A DNA stretch of 64,000 nucleotides from an uncultured Nesterenkonia sp. (lineage in GTDB: Bacteria > Actinomycetota > Actinomycetes > Actinomycetales > Micrococcaceae), in the NCBI GenBank assembly GCA_946222885.1, contig CAMIAK010000005.1, positions 62,001-126,000 on the forward strand, written 5' to 3'. Shown one piece after another: positions 45,872 through 54,037 of the stretch. Within the stretch, counting starts at the first letter, position 1; every line of letters begins with the position of its first letter. A program made the translations under genes and the position numbers. Below the pieces are notes generated by a model. That model had not been told where the DNA came from. It saw only the letters and a program-made list of their open reading frames with translations, and searched no databases.

Positions 45872-46869
45872 CAGCAGAGGACCTCGGCGGCGGCACCGTC
45901 TTTCCCGAGTTCGACGAGAACTTCCGGGCGGGCTTCGCCAGCTTCGTGGGGCGGCCGAATGCGGGCAAGTCCACGCTGACCAACGCCCTGGTGGGGGAGA
46001 AGGTCGCGATCACCTCTTCCAAGCCGCAGACCACCCGTCACACCATCCGCGGCATCGTGAACCGCCCCGGTCAGGACGGGCGGCCCGGCTCTCAGCTGGT
46101 CCTGGTGGACACTCCCGGGCTGCACCGGCCGCGGACCCTGCTGGGCCAGCGGCTCAACGATCTGGTGATCGACACGCTCTCCGAGGTCGACGTCGTCGGA
46201 TTCTGCCTGCCGGCGGACGAGAAGATCGGCCCGGGGGACCGGTTCATCGCCTCCCAGCTGACCAAGGTCCCGCATAAGCGCGTGGTCGCACTGGTGACCA
46301 AGACGGACAAGATCCCGCGTGACCAGCTCGCCGAGCAGCTCATCGCAGTGGACCAGCTCGGGCGGGAGCATCTGGCGGGGGAGAAGAAGCAGGCGGACGG
46401 CTTCGAGGCGATCATCCCGGTCTCCGCGGTGAAGGGTGAGCAGGTGGACACCGTGGCCGAGGAGCTGGCCGGGATGATGCCGCTGTCCCCGCCCCTCTAT
46501 CCGGCGGGGGAGCTCACCGATGAGCCGGAGGCCGTCATGGTGGCCGAACTGATCCGTGAGGCTGCGTTGGAGGACGTCCGGGACGAGCTGCCGCACTCCA
46601 TCGCCGTCACCGTGGAGGAGATGCAGCCCCGCGAAGGCCGGCCCGAGGACCGTCCGCTGATCGATGTGCACGCCACCATCCACGTGGAGCGCGACTCTCA
46701 GAAGGCCATCATCATCGGCCGCGGCGGCAGCCGGCTCAAGCAGATCGGCAGCCAGGCCCGCGAGGGGATCAAGAGGCTGCTGGGCACCCCGGTGTATCTG
46801 GACCTGCATGTGAAGGTCACCAAGGAATGGCAGCGCGACGCCAAGAAGCTGGGGCGCCTCGGCTTCTGA
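45868..46869 (+). CDS. era: GTPase Era
   Basis: 333 aa. GTPase motifs are ASFVGRPNAGKSTLTNAL (G1), TTRHTIRG (G2), LVDTPGLHRP (G3) and TKTDKI (G4). The KH domain ends the protein with DSQKAIIIGRGGSRLKQIGS and LDLHVKVTKEWQRD. It binds 16S rRNA near the 3' end during 30S assembly, in keeping with ybeY upstream. The overlap with corC is 4 bp. Confidence 0.96.
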   Translation: MTAEDLGGGTVFPEFDENFRAGFASFVGRPNAGKSTLTNALVGEKVAITSSKPQTTRHTIRGIVNRPGQDGRPGSQLVLVDTPGLHRPRTLLGQRLNDLVIDTLSEVDVVGFCLPADEKIGPGDRFIASQLTKVPHKRVVALVTKTDKIPRDQLAEQLIAVDQLGREHLAGEKKQADGFEAIIPVSAVKGEQVDTVAEELAGMMPLSPPLYPAGELTDEPEAVMVAELIREAALEDVRDELPHSIAVTVEEMQPREGRPEDRPLIDVHATIHVERDSQKAIIIGRGGSRLKQIGSQAREGIKRLLGTPVYLDLHVKVTKEWQRDAKKLGRLGF

Positions 46870-46892
46870 TCATGACGATGCCCGATCGGCAG

Positions 46893-46909
46893 CGTCCAGA
46901 GTCTGGACG
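46893..46909. other. Palindrome between era and leuA leader
   Basis: A 17-nt perfect inverted repeat, CGTCCAGA-G-TCTGGACG, 24 bp after the era stop. It could be a short terminator hairpin (no T run) or an operator for the leuA promoter, whose -10 is 37 bp downstream. Confidence 0.4.
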
Positions 46910-46945
46910 TTCTGCATGCTGACTGCGTCTCCGGCGTCCTCGTGC

Positions 46946-46951
46946 TAACGT
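46946..46951 (+). promoter_or_regulatory. Extended -10 of leuA leader (leaderless type)
   Basis: TGC-TAACGT ends 7 nt before the GTG of the leader peptide, so the leader peptide would be translated from a leaderless mRNA. The -35 is not clear. Confidence 0.5.
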
Positions 46952-46958
46952 CGGAGAC

Positions 46959-47033
46959 GTGTTGACCACCACGCACCGCGTCCTACTACTGGAGCTTCTC
47001 CGCCGCAGCGGGGAAGAGCGTGCGCGCGCCTGA
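46959..47033 (+). CDS. leuA leader peptide (24 aa)
   Basis: Reads MLTTTHRVLLLELLRRSGEE then RARA and stop. Five leucine codons occur in six positions (46983-47000), including two consecutive CTA codons, which are rare in so GC-rich a genome. It precedes leuA by 118 nt. This is the arrangement of actinobacterial leucine attenuators, where ribosome stalling at the Leu run under leucine shortage changes folding of the downstream RNA. It is too short to have another obvious role. Confidence 0.8.
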   Translation: MLTTTHRVLLLELLRRSGEERARA

Positions 47034-47106
47034 GCCTCTCTCAAGCGCACGGCTTCCTGGTCGAGTCCCCGCTGCGGAGTCACCGGCATCTGATCCCGGC
47101 TCCCTT
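47003..47106 (+). promoter_or_regulatory. leuA: leuA attenuator RNA structure
   Basis: The last part of the leader peptide (47003-47014) is perfectly complementary over 12 nt to 47066-47077. A second hairpin (47076-47079 with 47100-47103 and 47083-47086 with 47096-47099) overlaps it by two bases. A ribosome stalled at the Leu codons would prevent the long-range pairing. No T run is seen, so control may be at translation rather than termination. Confidence 0.55.
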
Positions 47107-47151
47107 CGACCGCATCCCCAGAAGCTCCCCAGACCTCTAAGGACGCCGACC

Positions 47152-48906
47152 ATGCGTAAGCTCCAGAAGCCCTCCGGAATGCCCTTCCACCGCTACGTCC
47201 CCTTCCAGGACCAGATCACCGTCTCCCTGCCCGACCGCACCTGGCCTGACAAGGTCATCACCGAGGCTCCGCGCTGGTGCGCGGTGGACCTGCGCGACGG
47301 AAACCAGGCTCTCATCGATCCGATGACCCCGGACCGCAAACACCGCATGTTCGACCTGCTGGTGGCCATGGGCTACAAAGAGATCGAGGTGGGCTTCCCC
47401 TCGGCCTCGCAGACCGACTTTGACTTCGTCCGCCAGCTCATCGACCAGGGCAAGATCCCCGACGATGTCTACATCCAGGTGCTCACCCAGGCGCGTGAGC
47501 ACCTGATCGAGCGGACCTTCGAGGCGCTGGAGGGCGCCCCGCGGGCCATCGTGCACCTCTACAACTCCACCTCCGTGCTGCAGCGCGAGGTCGTCTTCAG
47601 GCAGGACAAGGCCGGGATCGTGGACATCGCGACCCAGGGTGCCCGGCTGTGCCGCAAATATGAGGAGCAGCTGCTGGCCACCTCGGGGACGCCCACCGAG
47701 ATCCGCTACCAGTATTCCCCGGAGTCCTTCACCGGCACGGAGCTGGACTTCGCCGCGCACATCTCCGACGAGGTCGTCGACATCTTCGAGGCGACCCCGG
47801 AGAAGCCGGTCATCGTGAACCTGCCCGCGACTGTGGAGATGGCCACTCCGGACGTCTACGCCGACTCCATCGAGTGGATGCACCGGAATCTGCGCAACCG
47901 CGAGTCGATCATCCTCTCGCTGCACCCGCACAACGACCGGGGGACCGGCGTCGCCGCCGCCGAGCTGGGCTACAAGGCCGGGGCCGACCGCATCGAGGGC
48001 TGCCTGTTCGGCAACGGAGAGCGCACCGGCAACGTGGACCTGGTCACCTTGGGCATGAATCTCTTCAGCCAGGGCGTGGACCCGGAGATCGACTTCTCCT
48101 CCATGGACGAGGTCCGGCGCACAGCCGAGTACTGCAACCAGATGCCGGTCCCGGAGCGGTCCCCCTGGGCGGGCGACCTGGTCTTCACCGCCTTCTCCGG
48201 CTCCCACCAGGACGCCATCAACAAGGGCTTCGACCATATGGACGCCCGGGCTGAGGCCGCAGGGAAGGCGCGGGAGGAGATCACCTGGGCCGTGCCGTAC
48301 CTGCCCATCGACCCCAAGGACATCGGCCGCAGTTACGAGGCCGTCATCCGCGTGAACTCTCAGTCCGGCAAGGGCGGTGTGGCCTACCTGCTCAAGACCG
48401 AGCACGGTCTGGACCTGCCCCGCCGGGCCCAGGTGGAGTTCTCCGGGGTCATCCAGCGCCGGGCCGACGACGCCGGCGGCGAGGTCTCCGGCGAGGAGAT
48501 CTGGCAGATCTTCAGCGACGAGTACCTCCCCGCCGAGGGTGAGGGCGAACAGTGGGGCTACTACCGCCTGGGCAAGGTGGAGACCACCACCGGTGACGAC
48601 GGCGACTTCTCCATGGACATCCAGCTGCAGATCGACGGTCAGTGGACCCAGCAGCACGCCTCGGCCAACGGTCCCATCGCCTCCCTGCTGGAGGTCCTCT
48701 CCCGCGACGGCGTCGACGTGCGCCTGCTGGACTACACCGAGCACGCCATGAGCCAGGGCGGCGATGCCCAGGCGGCCTCCTTCGTGGAGCTGGCCATCGG
48801 TGAGCGGGTGCTGTGGGGCGTGGGGCTGGACCATAACACCACCACAGCCTCCCTGCAGGCCGTGGTCTCCGCGGTCAACCGGGCGCTGCGTGTGCGGCAG
48901 TCCTAG
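47152..48906 (+). CDS. leuA: 2-isopropylmalate synthase LeuA
   Basis: 584 aa. First committed step of leucine synthesis, condensing 2-ketoisovalerate and acetyl-CoA. The catalytic barrel has VDLRDGNQALIDPM (signature 1), GYKEIEVGFPSASQTDFDFV, and LHPHNDRGTGVAAAELGYKAG (signature 2, metal His). The C-terminal regulatory domain of about 120 residues, which binds leucine, is present. This is the longer actinobacterial form beginning MRKLQKPSGMPFHRYVPF. AAGGA precedes the ATG, and a leucine leader peptide lies upstream. Confidence 0.97.
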   Translation: MRKLQKPSGMPFHRYVPFQDQITVSLPDRTWPDKVITEAPRWCAVDLRDGNQALIDPMTPDRKHRMFDLLVAMGYKEIEVGFPSASQTDFDFVRQLIDQGKIPDDVYIQVLTQAREHLIERTFEALEGAPRAIVHLYNSTSVLQREVVFRQDKAGIVDIATQGARLCRKYEEQLLATSGTPTEIRYQYSPESFTGTELDFAAHISDEVVDIFEATPEKPVIVNLPATVEMATPDVYADSIEWMHRNLRNRESIILSLHPHNDRGTGVAAAELGYKAGADRIEGCLFGNGERTGNVDLVTLGMNLFSQGVDPEIDFSSMDEVRRTAEYCNQMPVPERSPWAGDLVFTAFSGSHQDAINKGFDHMDARAEAAGKAREEITWAVPYLPIDPKDIGRSYEAVIRVNSQSGKGGVAYLLKTEHGLDLPRRAQVEFSGVIQRRADDAGGEVSGEEIWQIFSDEYLPAEGEGEQWGYYRLGKVETTTGDDGDFSMDIQLQIDGQWTQQHASANGPIASLLEVLSRDGVDVRLLDYTEHAMSQGGDAQAASFVELAIGERVLWGVGLDHNTTTASLQAVVSAVNRALRVRQS

Positions 48907-48922
48907 TCCCGGTCCTGGGCGC

Positions 48923-48928
48923 TAGGCT
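48923..48928 (+). promoter_or_regulatory. -10 element of recO (leaderless type)
   Basis: TAGGCT, 6 nt before the GTG at 48935; the GGAGGC between is a possible ribosome site if transcription starts further upstream. Confidence 0.45.
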
Positions 48929-48934
48929 GGAGGC

Positions 48935-49687
48935 GTGTCCGGATCCACCTTCGCCTCGCGCAGCTACCGCGACTCCGCGATCGTCCTGCGCACCCAGAAC
49001 CTGGGGGAGGCCGACCGCATCCTCACAGTGCTGACGGCCTCCCACGGACTGGTGCGGGCGGTGGCCAAAGGCGTGCGGCGGACCTCCTCCAAATTCGGCG
49101 CGACCCTGGAGCCCTTCATGGTGGCCGACGTCCAGTTCGTCCACGGGCGCAGCCTGGGCATCGTCACCCAGGCCACGTCCAAGGGCACCTACGGCCCGGC
49201 GATCGCCGCCGACTATGACAAGTACATGGCCGCCCACACCATGGCGGAAGCCGCCGAACGGGTCACCGAGTCGGACCACGGCTCCAGCACCGGGCAGTTC
49301 ACCCTCCTCCATGGCGCCTACTCCGCCCTGGCGCGGGGTCTTCACCCGCCGGACCTGGTGCTGAACTCCTATCTGCTGCGGGCGCTGAGCGCAGCCGGCT
49401 GGGCGATCACCTGGACCGCCTGCGTCTCCTGCGGGAAGCCCGGGGCCCAGGAGGGCTTCCACCCCGGGGCCGGGGGACCGGTCTGCTCCGACTGCCGCCC
49501 GCCCGGCACCCGCAGCCTGGGCCGGGGAACCACGGATCTGCTCCACGCCCTCCAGCACGGCAGCTGGGACCAGGCCCGTGCTGCGGTCCCGGAGGACCGG
49601 CATGAGGCCTCCTCCGTGGTCAGCAGCTACGTGCAGCATCACCTGGAGCGCCGGCTGCGCTCGATGATCGGAGGGGCCCATGGCTGA
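48935..49687 (+). CDS. recO: DNA repair protein RecO
   Basis: 250 aa. It loads RecA with RecR and anneals single strands. The OB fold at the N-terminus begins SRSYRDSAIVLRTQNLGEADRIL, with VRAVAKGVRRTSSKFGATLEPF. A zinc-like Cys cluster in the C-terminal domain (ACVSCGKPGA, PVCSDCRPPG) is typical of RecO. It is followed by uppS; the same order occurs in Mycobacterium. Confidence 0.95.
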   Translation: MSGSTFASRSYRDSAIVLRTQNLGEADRILTVLTASHGLVRAVAKGVRRTSSKFGATLEPFMVADVQFVHGRSLGIVTQATSKGTYGPAIAADYDKYMAAHTMAEAAERVTESDHGSSTGQFTLLHGAYSALARGLHPPDLVLNSYLLRALSAAGWAITWTACVSCGKPGAQEGFHPGAGGPVCSDCRPPGTRSLGRGTTDLLHALQHGSWDQARAAVPEDRHEASSVVSSYVQHHLERRLRSMIGGAHG

Positions 49688-49706
49688 GCAGGACCGGGGC
49701 ATCATC

Positions 49707-49712
49707 GATAAT
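49707..49712 (+). promoter_or_regulatory. -10 element of uppS (leaderless type)
   Basis: GATAAT, 7 nt before ATG 49720. It supports that start over the upstream ATG at 49711. Confidence 0.45.
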
Positions 49713-49719
49713 GGTCAGC

Positions 49720-50532
49720 ATGCCTTCTGAGTACTCGGACCCCTGGCCCCACGAGTCCGGCGCGGTCCCGCCGAAGATCCCGGAGAAGTTCGTCCCCGGA
49801 CATGTCGCCGTCGTGATGGACGGCAACGGCCGCTGGGCCAATGAGCGCGGCCTGCCCCGCACCGAGGGGCACCGTGCCGGAGAGGCCGCCCTGATGGACG
49901 TGATGGCCGGGGCCATCCAGATGGGGATCAGGCACGTGAGCGTCTACGCCTTCTCCACGGAGAATTGGAAGCGCTCCCCGGAGGAGGTGCGTTTCCTGAT
50001 GGGGTACTCCAAGGACGTGCTGCGCCGCCGCCGGGATGTGCTGAACTCCTGGGGCGTGCGCATCCGCTGGAACGGCCGGCGCCCCCGGCTGTGGCGCTCA
50101 GTGGTCAGGGAGCTGGAGGCCGCCGAGGAGCTCACCGCCGGCAACGACCGCTGCACGCTGACCATGTGCGTGAACTACGGCGGGCGCGCGGAGATCACCG
50201 ACGCCGTGCGGCAGATCGCGGAGAAGGCCGCGGCCGGGCAGCTGGATCCCAGGCGCATCCGGGAGTCCACCGTGGCCGCCCACCTGGACGAGCCGGAGAT
50301 CCCCGACGTCGACCTCTTCCTGCGCAGCTCCGGGGAGCAGCGGATCTCCAACTTCCTGCTCTGGCAGTCGGCCTATGCGGAGATGGTCTTCCTGGACACG
50401 CTCTGGCCCGACGTCGACCGCACCACGCTCTGGGAGGCCGTGGAGATCTATGCCCGCCGGGACCGCCGCTACGGGGGAGCGGTGGATCAGGTCCCGGGGC
50501 CCGGTGAGTCCGGGCCCTCCCCGGGGGCGTAG
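49720..50532 (+). CDS. uppS: Isoprenyl transferase (undecaprenyl diphosphate synthase family)
   Basis: About 270 aa. It extends allylic diphosphates with cis-isoprene units to make the cell-wall lipid carrier. Motifs are VAVVMDGNGRWANERGLPRTEGHRAG (catalytic Asp and first conserved region), VYAFSTENWKRSPEEV, and LFLRSSGEQRISNFLLWQSAYAEMVFLDTLWPD. Actinobacteria may have two such enzymes, so product chain length is uncertain. The 3' end overlaps the convergent hydrolase gene by 46 bp. Confidence 0.95.
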   Translation: MPSEYSDPWPHESGAVPPKIPEKFVPGHVAVVMDGNGRWANERGLPRTEGHRAGEAALMDVMAGAIQMGIRHVSVYAFSTENWKRSPEEVRFLMGYSKDVLRRRRDVLNSWGVRIRWNGRRPRLWRSVVRELEAAEELTAGNDRCTLTMCVNYGGRAEITDAVRQIAEKAAAGQLDPRRIRESTVAAHLDEPEIPDVDLFLRSSGEQRISNFLLWQSAYAEMVFLDTLWPDVDRTTLWEAVEIYARRDRRYGGAVDQVPGPGESGPSPGA

Positions 50533-51536
50533 GCCCGCAGCCAGCGGGAGACCTCCTCGAAGGCCTCCGCGCGGACCGTCTCTTCGGAGGCGAAGACGTC
50601 ATGCAGCGCACGCTGCAGGCGGACCACGGTGATCCGTCTGCCCAGCTTCATCGCCCGGCGGGCCAGCAGGTCCACATCCAGCACGGAGTCATGCTCCAGC
50701 AGCTCCTCGGACCACTGGCGCCTGTACTTCGTGGCCGCCGAGAGCAGCACCAGCACCGGCAGGCGCAGGTGCAGCCCGTCATGGACGCGGCGATGCCCGG
50801 CCAGTACGGCCTTGAGCCAGCCGGAGGTCATCGGGAAGGAGGTCCGGGGCCGCCAGCGGGGATGCAGCGTCCACTCGCCGTGTGCCTCATCGGAGAGCGA
50901 CTGCCAGTAGTTGTCCATCACCGGCAGCTTCATGGGGCGCTTCGGGCTCAGGTGGCTCAGCGGGGTCAGCAGACCCTCGACGGCGGTCCGGGCGGCCACA
51001 TCTCCCGGGACTTCGAGCCAGGGGCTGTTCAGCACTAGGGCGCCGGCGCGCTCCGGATGCCGATCCGCCCACAGGACGGCGATGAGACCGCCGGTGGAAT
51101 GGCCGTGGATGATGGGGGCCGGGGCCTGCGGGTGCTCCGCGGCGATGGCCGCCAGGGCGGCGTCGAGGTCGGCGTCGTACTCGGCGAGGTCCTCGATGTA
51201 GCCGGGGGTCTGGCCCTCCCGGAGGCTGCGCCCGTATTTGCGCAGGTCCAGGGCATAGAAGGGGTGCCCCTCCGCGGCCCAGAGGCGGGCCAGCGGCAGA
51301 TTGTAGAAGTAGTCCGACCAGCCGTGCAGGTGCAGCACCGGGGCCCGGACTGCGCCCGACGCCGGAGGGAGGGTCTCCTCCTCCTGGAAGCGCACCAGGG
51401 TGGCGGAGTAGTGTCCCTCCTCGTCCTCGCCGAGCGGGAGGGTCAGCCGGGAGCATCCGGGCAGAAGGTCGGGAACCCACTGACCTGGGGGAGAGTCCTC
51501 CAGAAGGGCGGCGGGGTCCGTCTGCTGGTCGGTCAT
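50487..51536 (-). CDS. Alpha/beta hydrolase (S33/lysophospholipase-like)
   Basis: 349 aa. The oxyanion region is HLHGWSDYFYNLPLARLWAAEG, the nucleophile elbow is IHGHSTGGLIAVLWAD with Ser about residue 148, and a late catalytic His is in RALHDVFAS. This form resembles serine aminopeptidase/lysophospholipase (Hydrolase_4) proteins. There is no signal peptide. The substrate is unknown. The C-terminal 15 codons are antisense to the uppS 3' end. TAGACT lies 6 nt before the ATG. Confidence 0.88.
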   Translation of the reverse strand: MTDQQTDPAALLEDSPPGQWVPDLLPGCSRLTLPLGEDEEGHYSATLVRFQEEETLPPASGAVRAPVLHLHGWSDYFYNLPLARLWAAEGHPFYALDLRKYGRSLREGQTPGYIEDLAEYDADLDAALAAIAAEHPQAPAPIIHGHSTGGLIAVLWADRHPERAGALVLNSPWLEVPGDVAARTAVEGLLTPLSHLSPKRPMKLPVMDNYWQSLSDEAHGEWTLHPRWRPRTSFPMTSGWLKAVLAGHRRVHDGLHLRLPVLVLLSAATKYRRQWSEELLEHDSVLDVDLLARRAMKLGRRITVVRLQRALHDVFASEETVRAEAFEEVSRWLRAYAPGEGPDSPGPGT

Positions 51537-51542
51537 CCTCCG

Positions 51543-51548
51543 AGTCTA
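51543..51548 (-). promoter_or_regulatory. -10 element of hydrolase gene (leaderless type)
   Basis: Minus-strand TAGACT, 6 nt before ATG 51534-51536. Confidence 0.5.
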
Positions 51549-51568
51549 AGAGATGGGGCGGTGCGGAC

Positions 51569-51574
51569 TAGGAT
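51569..51574 (+). promoter_or_regulatory. -10 element of pyrD (leaderless type)
   Basis: TAGGAT, 7 nt before ATG 51582; it is back to back with the hydrolase -10. Confidence 0.5.
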
Positions 51575-51581
51575 GGGAGCC

Positions 51582-52676
51582 ATGCCGACCTCCTTCTCCT
51601 CGCCCGTGCTCTACCGGGCCGTCTTCAGCACCGTCTTCACCCGCATGGACCCTGAGCTGGCCCACCGGACGGTGGTCGCGGGACTGCGTGCGGCCGAGGC
51701 GGCGGGAGGCGGACGCCTCCTCGAACGGCTCACCCGGCCCGCCCCGCAGCTGCGGACCGAGGTGCTGGGCCGCAGCTGGCCGTCTCCCTTCGGTCTGGCG
51801 GCGGGCTTCGACAAGGGGGCCGGGGCGGTCCTGCCGCTGGCCGCGCTGGGCTTCGGCCATATCGAGATCGGGACGGTCACCGGGCGGGCCCAGCCGGGCA
51901 ACCCCAAGCCCCGTCTGTTCCGGCTGGTGGCCGATGAGGCGTTGATCAACCGGATGGGCTTCAACAACGACGGCGCCGCGGCGGTCCGGCGCCGGCTGGA
52001 CCGCATCCGCCGCCGGATCGAGGACCGCAGCGCCGCCGGACGGCATGTGCCCGTCGTGGGCGTGAACATCGGCAAGACGAAGGCCGCCCCGCTGGAGCAG
52101 GCGGTGGAGGACTATCTGATCTCCGCCCGGGAGCTGGCCCCGGTGGCCGACTACCTGGTGGTCAACGTCTCCTCGCCGAACACTCCGGGGCTGCGTCAGC
52201 TCCAGGACATCGAGGCGCTGCGCCCGCTGCTCTCCGCAGTGCGCCGGGAGGCCGACGCCGCGGCCCCGCATCATGTGCCGCTGCTGGTGAAGATCGCCCC
52301 GGACCTGGCCGACGAGGACGTGGACGCCGTCGCAGATCTGGTGGCGGAGCTCGGGCTGGACGGCATCATCGCCACCAACACCACGATCTCCCGGGAGAAC
52401 CTGCGCACCCCCTCCGCAGAGGTGGAGGAGAAGGGGGCAGGAGGCCTGAGCGGCCCGGTGCTCGCAGAGCGGTCCAAGGAGGTCCTGATCCGCCTGCGCG
52501 GACGCCTGCCCCGGGAGGCGGCCATCATCTCCGTGGGGGGAGTGGTCACCGCTGAGGACGTGGCCGAGCGCCTGGAGCTGGGCGCGGACCTGGTCCAGGG
52601 GTACTCGGCCTTCGTCTACCAGGGGCCGTTCTGGGTGCGCCGGATCAACCGCGGACTGGCGCGGCTGAGGGGCTGA
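51582..52676 (+). CDS. pyrD: Dihydroorotate dehydrogenase, quinone-dependent (class 2)
   Basis: 364 aa. It oxidises dihydroorotate to orotate in pyrimidine synthesis. Motifs are PFGLAAGFDKGAGAVLPLAALGFGHIEIGTVT, NRMGFNNDGAAAV, the catalytic Ser in VNVSSPNTPGLR, and the FMN-binding IISVGGVVTAEDVAERLELGAD. The N-terminal helix pair (YRAVFSTVFTRMDPELAHR) is the membrane-associated extension of class 2 enzymes. ATG 51582 is chosen over ATG 51573 from the -10 position. Confidence 0.96.
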   Translation: MPTSFSSPVLYRAVFSTVFTRMDPELAHRTVVAGLRAAEAAGGGRLLERLTRPAPQLRTEVLGRSWPSPFGLAAGFDKGAGAVLPLAALGFGHIEIGTVTGRAQPGNPKPRLFRLVADEALINRMGFNNDGAAAVRRRLDRIRRRIEDRSAAGRHVPVVGVNIGKTKAAPLEQAVEDYLISARELAPVADYLVVNVSSPNTPGLRQLQDIEALRPLLSAVRREADAAAPHHVPLLVKIAPDLADEDVDAVADLVAELGLDGIIATNTTISRENLRTPSAEVEEKGAGGLSGPVLAERSKEVLIRLRGRLPREAAIISVGGVVTAEDVAERLELGADLVQGYSAFVYQGPFWVRRINRGLARLRG

Positions 52677-52691
52677 GCCGGCCCGGAGGGC

Positions 52692-53291
52692 TCAGGCGGG
52701 GAACTGGCCCCGCTTCACCATCGGCTTGGGCAGACGCAGCCGGCGGATCTGCAGCGCCCGCATCGCCGCGTAGAAGCGGACGCCGCGCTCGGCCTCGCCG
52801 AACTTGAGCTCCAGACGCTTGCGCACCTGGCGGGCGATCCACCAGCATTCGACGACCACGGCCAGGACGAAGAGCCACAGCACCTGGCTGAGCATCAGGC
52901 GGGCCTCATCGGTCAGCACGAAGGAGATGAAGAGGAAGGCCAGGACCAGCAGCAGCATCCATTCCCCGATGCCGAAGCGGGCGTCCACCCAGTCGCGGGC
53001 GAAGCGGCGCTGCGGCCCGCGGTCGCGCGGGGGGAGGTACTTCTCATCGCCGGTCTCCATGGCCACGCGCTGCTTCTGGCGGAGATCGCGCAGATGCTCG
53101 CGCTGGGCCTGGCGGGCGGCCTTCCGGTCATCGGGGACCAGCGGGCGCTTCCGCGCGGCCTCGCGCTCCCTGCGGGTCGGCGTCGGGGCTCCCTTGGGCT
53201 GGGGGGTCCGCTTGGCCTCCTGCTCGGCAGGGGTCTCCGGGGCCTCGTCCTGGAGGATCTCATCGGCAGTCTTCTTATTACGTCCAAACAC
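52692..53291 (-). CDS. DUF3043 domain membrane protein
   Basis: 199 aa. The N-terminal half is charged and probably cytosolic (GRNKKTADEI, then many Lys/Arg/Glu with RKAARQAQREHLRDLRQK). Two adjacent membrane helices follow near residues 116-134 and 139-158 (MLLLVLAFLFISFVL; LWLFVLAVVVEC), then a basic C-terminal tail. This matches actinobacterial DUF3043. Function unknown. GTG 53289-53291 has TACACT 6 nt upstream. Confidence 0.88.
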   Translation of the reverse strand: MFGRNKKTADEILQDEAPETPAEQEAKRTPQPKGAPTPTRREREAARKRPLVPDDRKAARQAQREHLRDLRQKQRVAMETGDEKYLPPRDRGPQRRFARDWVDARFGIGEWMLLLVLAFLFISFVLTDEARLMLSQVLWLFVLAVVVECWWIARQVRKRLELKFGEAERGVRFYAAMRALQIRRLRLPKPMVKRGQFPA

Positions 53292-53297
53292 CGGACC

Positions 53298-53303
53298 AGT
53301 GTA
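53298..53303 (-). promoter_or_regulatory. -10 element of DUF3043 gene (leaderless type)
   Basis: Minus-strand TACACT, 6 nt before the GTG, no ribosome site. Confidence 0.5.
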
Positions 53304-53421
53304 ACCGGCGCCGCATCGGGGCCCGGACGGCAGGCCCTGCGGAGGAGGGAATGTTCTGTACGGCCGGAGGCGTTGATACCTTTGAACAGGAAGACCATCC
53401 GAATGTGGAGAGGGGTTTGCG

Positions 53422-53826
53422 ATGTCCGCACCCGCACAGGAGACCGCCGACCAGGCCCAGGCCGCTGAGATCGCCGGCAACGAGGTCGAGGGCTTCAAGG
53501 CCCACCAGGTCGAGCTGAGCGAGGAGGCCGCCCAGAAGGTCGCCTCCCTGCTGGAGCAGGAGGGCCGCACCGACCTGCGGCTGCGCGTGGCCGTCCAGCC
53601 CGGCGGCTGCTCCGGCCTGATCTATCAGCTCTACTTCGACGAGCGCATCCTCGACGGCGACGCCCTCCGCGAGTTCAGCGGCGTCGAGGTCGTGGTGGAC
53701 AAGATGAGCGTCCCCTACCTGGACGGCGCCAAGATCGACTTCGAGGACTCCATCTCGAAGCAGGGCTTCACCATCGACAACCCCAACGCAGGAGGCTCCT
53801 GCGCCTGCGGCGACTCCTTCCACTGA
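53422..53826 (+). CDS. erpA: Iron-sulfur cluster insertion protein ErpA (HesB/IscA family)
   Basis: 134 aa. The family Cys residues are in VAVQPGGCSGLIYQLYFDE and the C-terminal GGSCACG. It carries Fe-S clusters to apo-proteins. A charged 30-residue N-terminal extension is common in actinobacterial members. GAGAGGGG precedes the ATG. It sits directly upstream of the oxidase operon, which is common in actinobacteria, and the Rieske and HemW proteins are possible clients. Confidence 0.94.
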   Translation: MSAPAQETADQAQAAEIAGNEVEGFKAHQVELSEEAAQKVASLLEQEGRTDLRLRVAVQPGGCSGLIYQLYFDERILDGDALREFSGVEVVVDKMSVPYLDGAKIDFEDSISKQGFTIDNPNAGGSCACGDSFH

Positions 53827-53896
53827 GCCGCGGAGCCGCTTTCGTGTCACAAATATGACATGGAACCGGCCGGAGCCTTCGGTCCCCAGGACCTCC

Positions 53897-53945
53897 GGAA
53901 ACCCCGCTCTGCACGAGTTCTACACCGTGTAGAAGCGGGGTTTCC
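53897..53945 (+). terminator. Hairpin downstream of erpA
   Basis: Arms of 12 bp (53897-53908 with 53934-53945) plus a nested 7-bp apical stem TTCTACA/TGTAGAA. No T run follows. It probably ends erpA transcription, but the apical palindrome may also be an operator. Confidence 0.55.
53918..53934. promoter_or_regulatory. Palindrome TTCTAC-N5-GTAGAA, copy 1
   Basis: Perfect 6-bp arms (7 bp if A/T is counted) with a short spacer, 215 bp before ctaC. It lies inside the erpA hairpin, so it has a competing explanation. Confidence 0.4.
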
Positions 53946-54020
53946 GCGTATCCGTGCTGGTCATCGCGCCTGAGGCGGAGCACTCATCCTCGTCATCGCG
54001 GAGTGTCCGGGCTCCCGGCC

Positions 54021-54037
54021 TTCTACTTCACGTAGTA
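54021..54037. promoter_or_regulatory. Palindrome TTCTAC-N5-GTAGTA, copy 2
   Basis: Same arm as copy 1 with one mismatch, 112 bp before ctaC, not part of a stable hairpin. Candidate operator of the ctaCDF operon. Confidence 0.45.
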
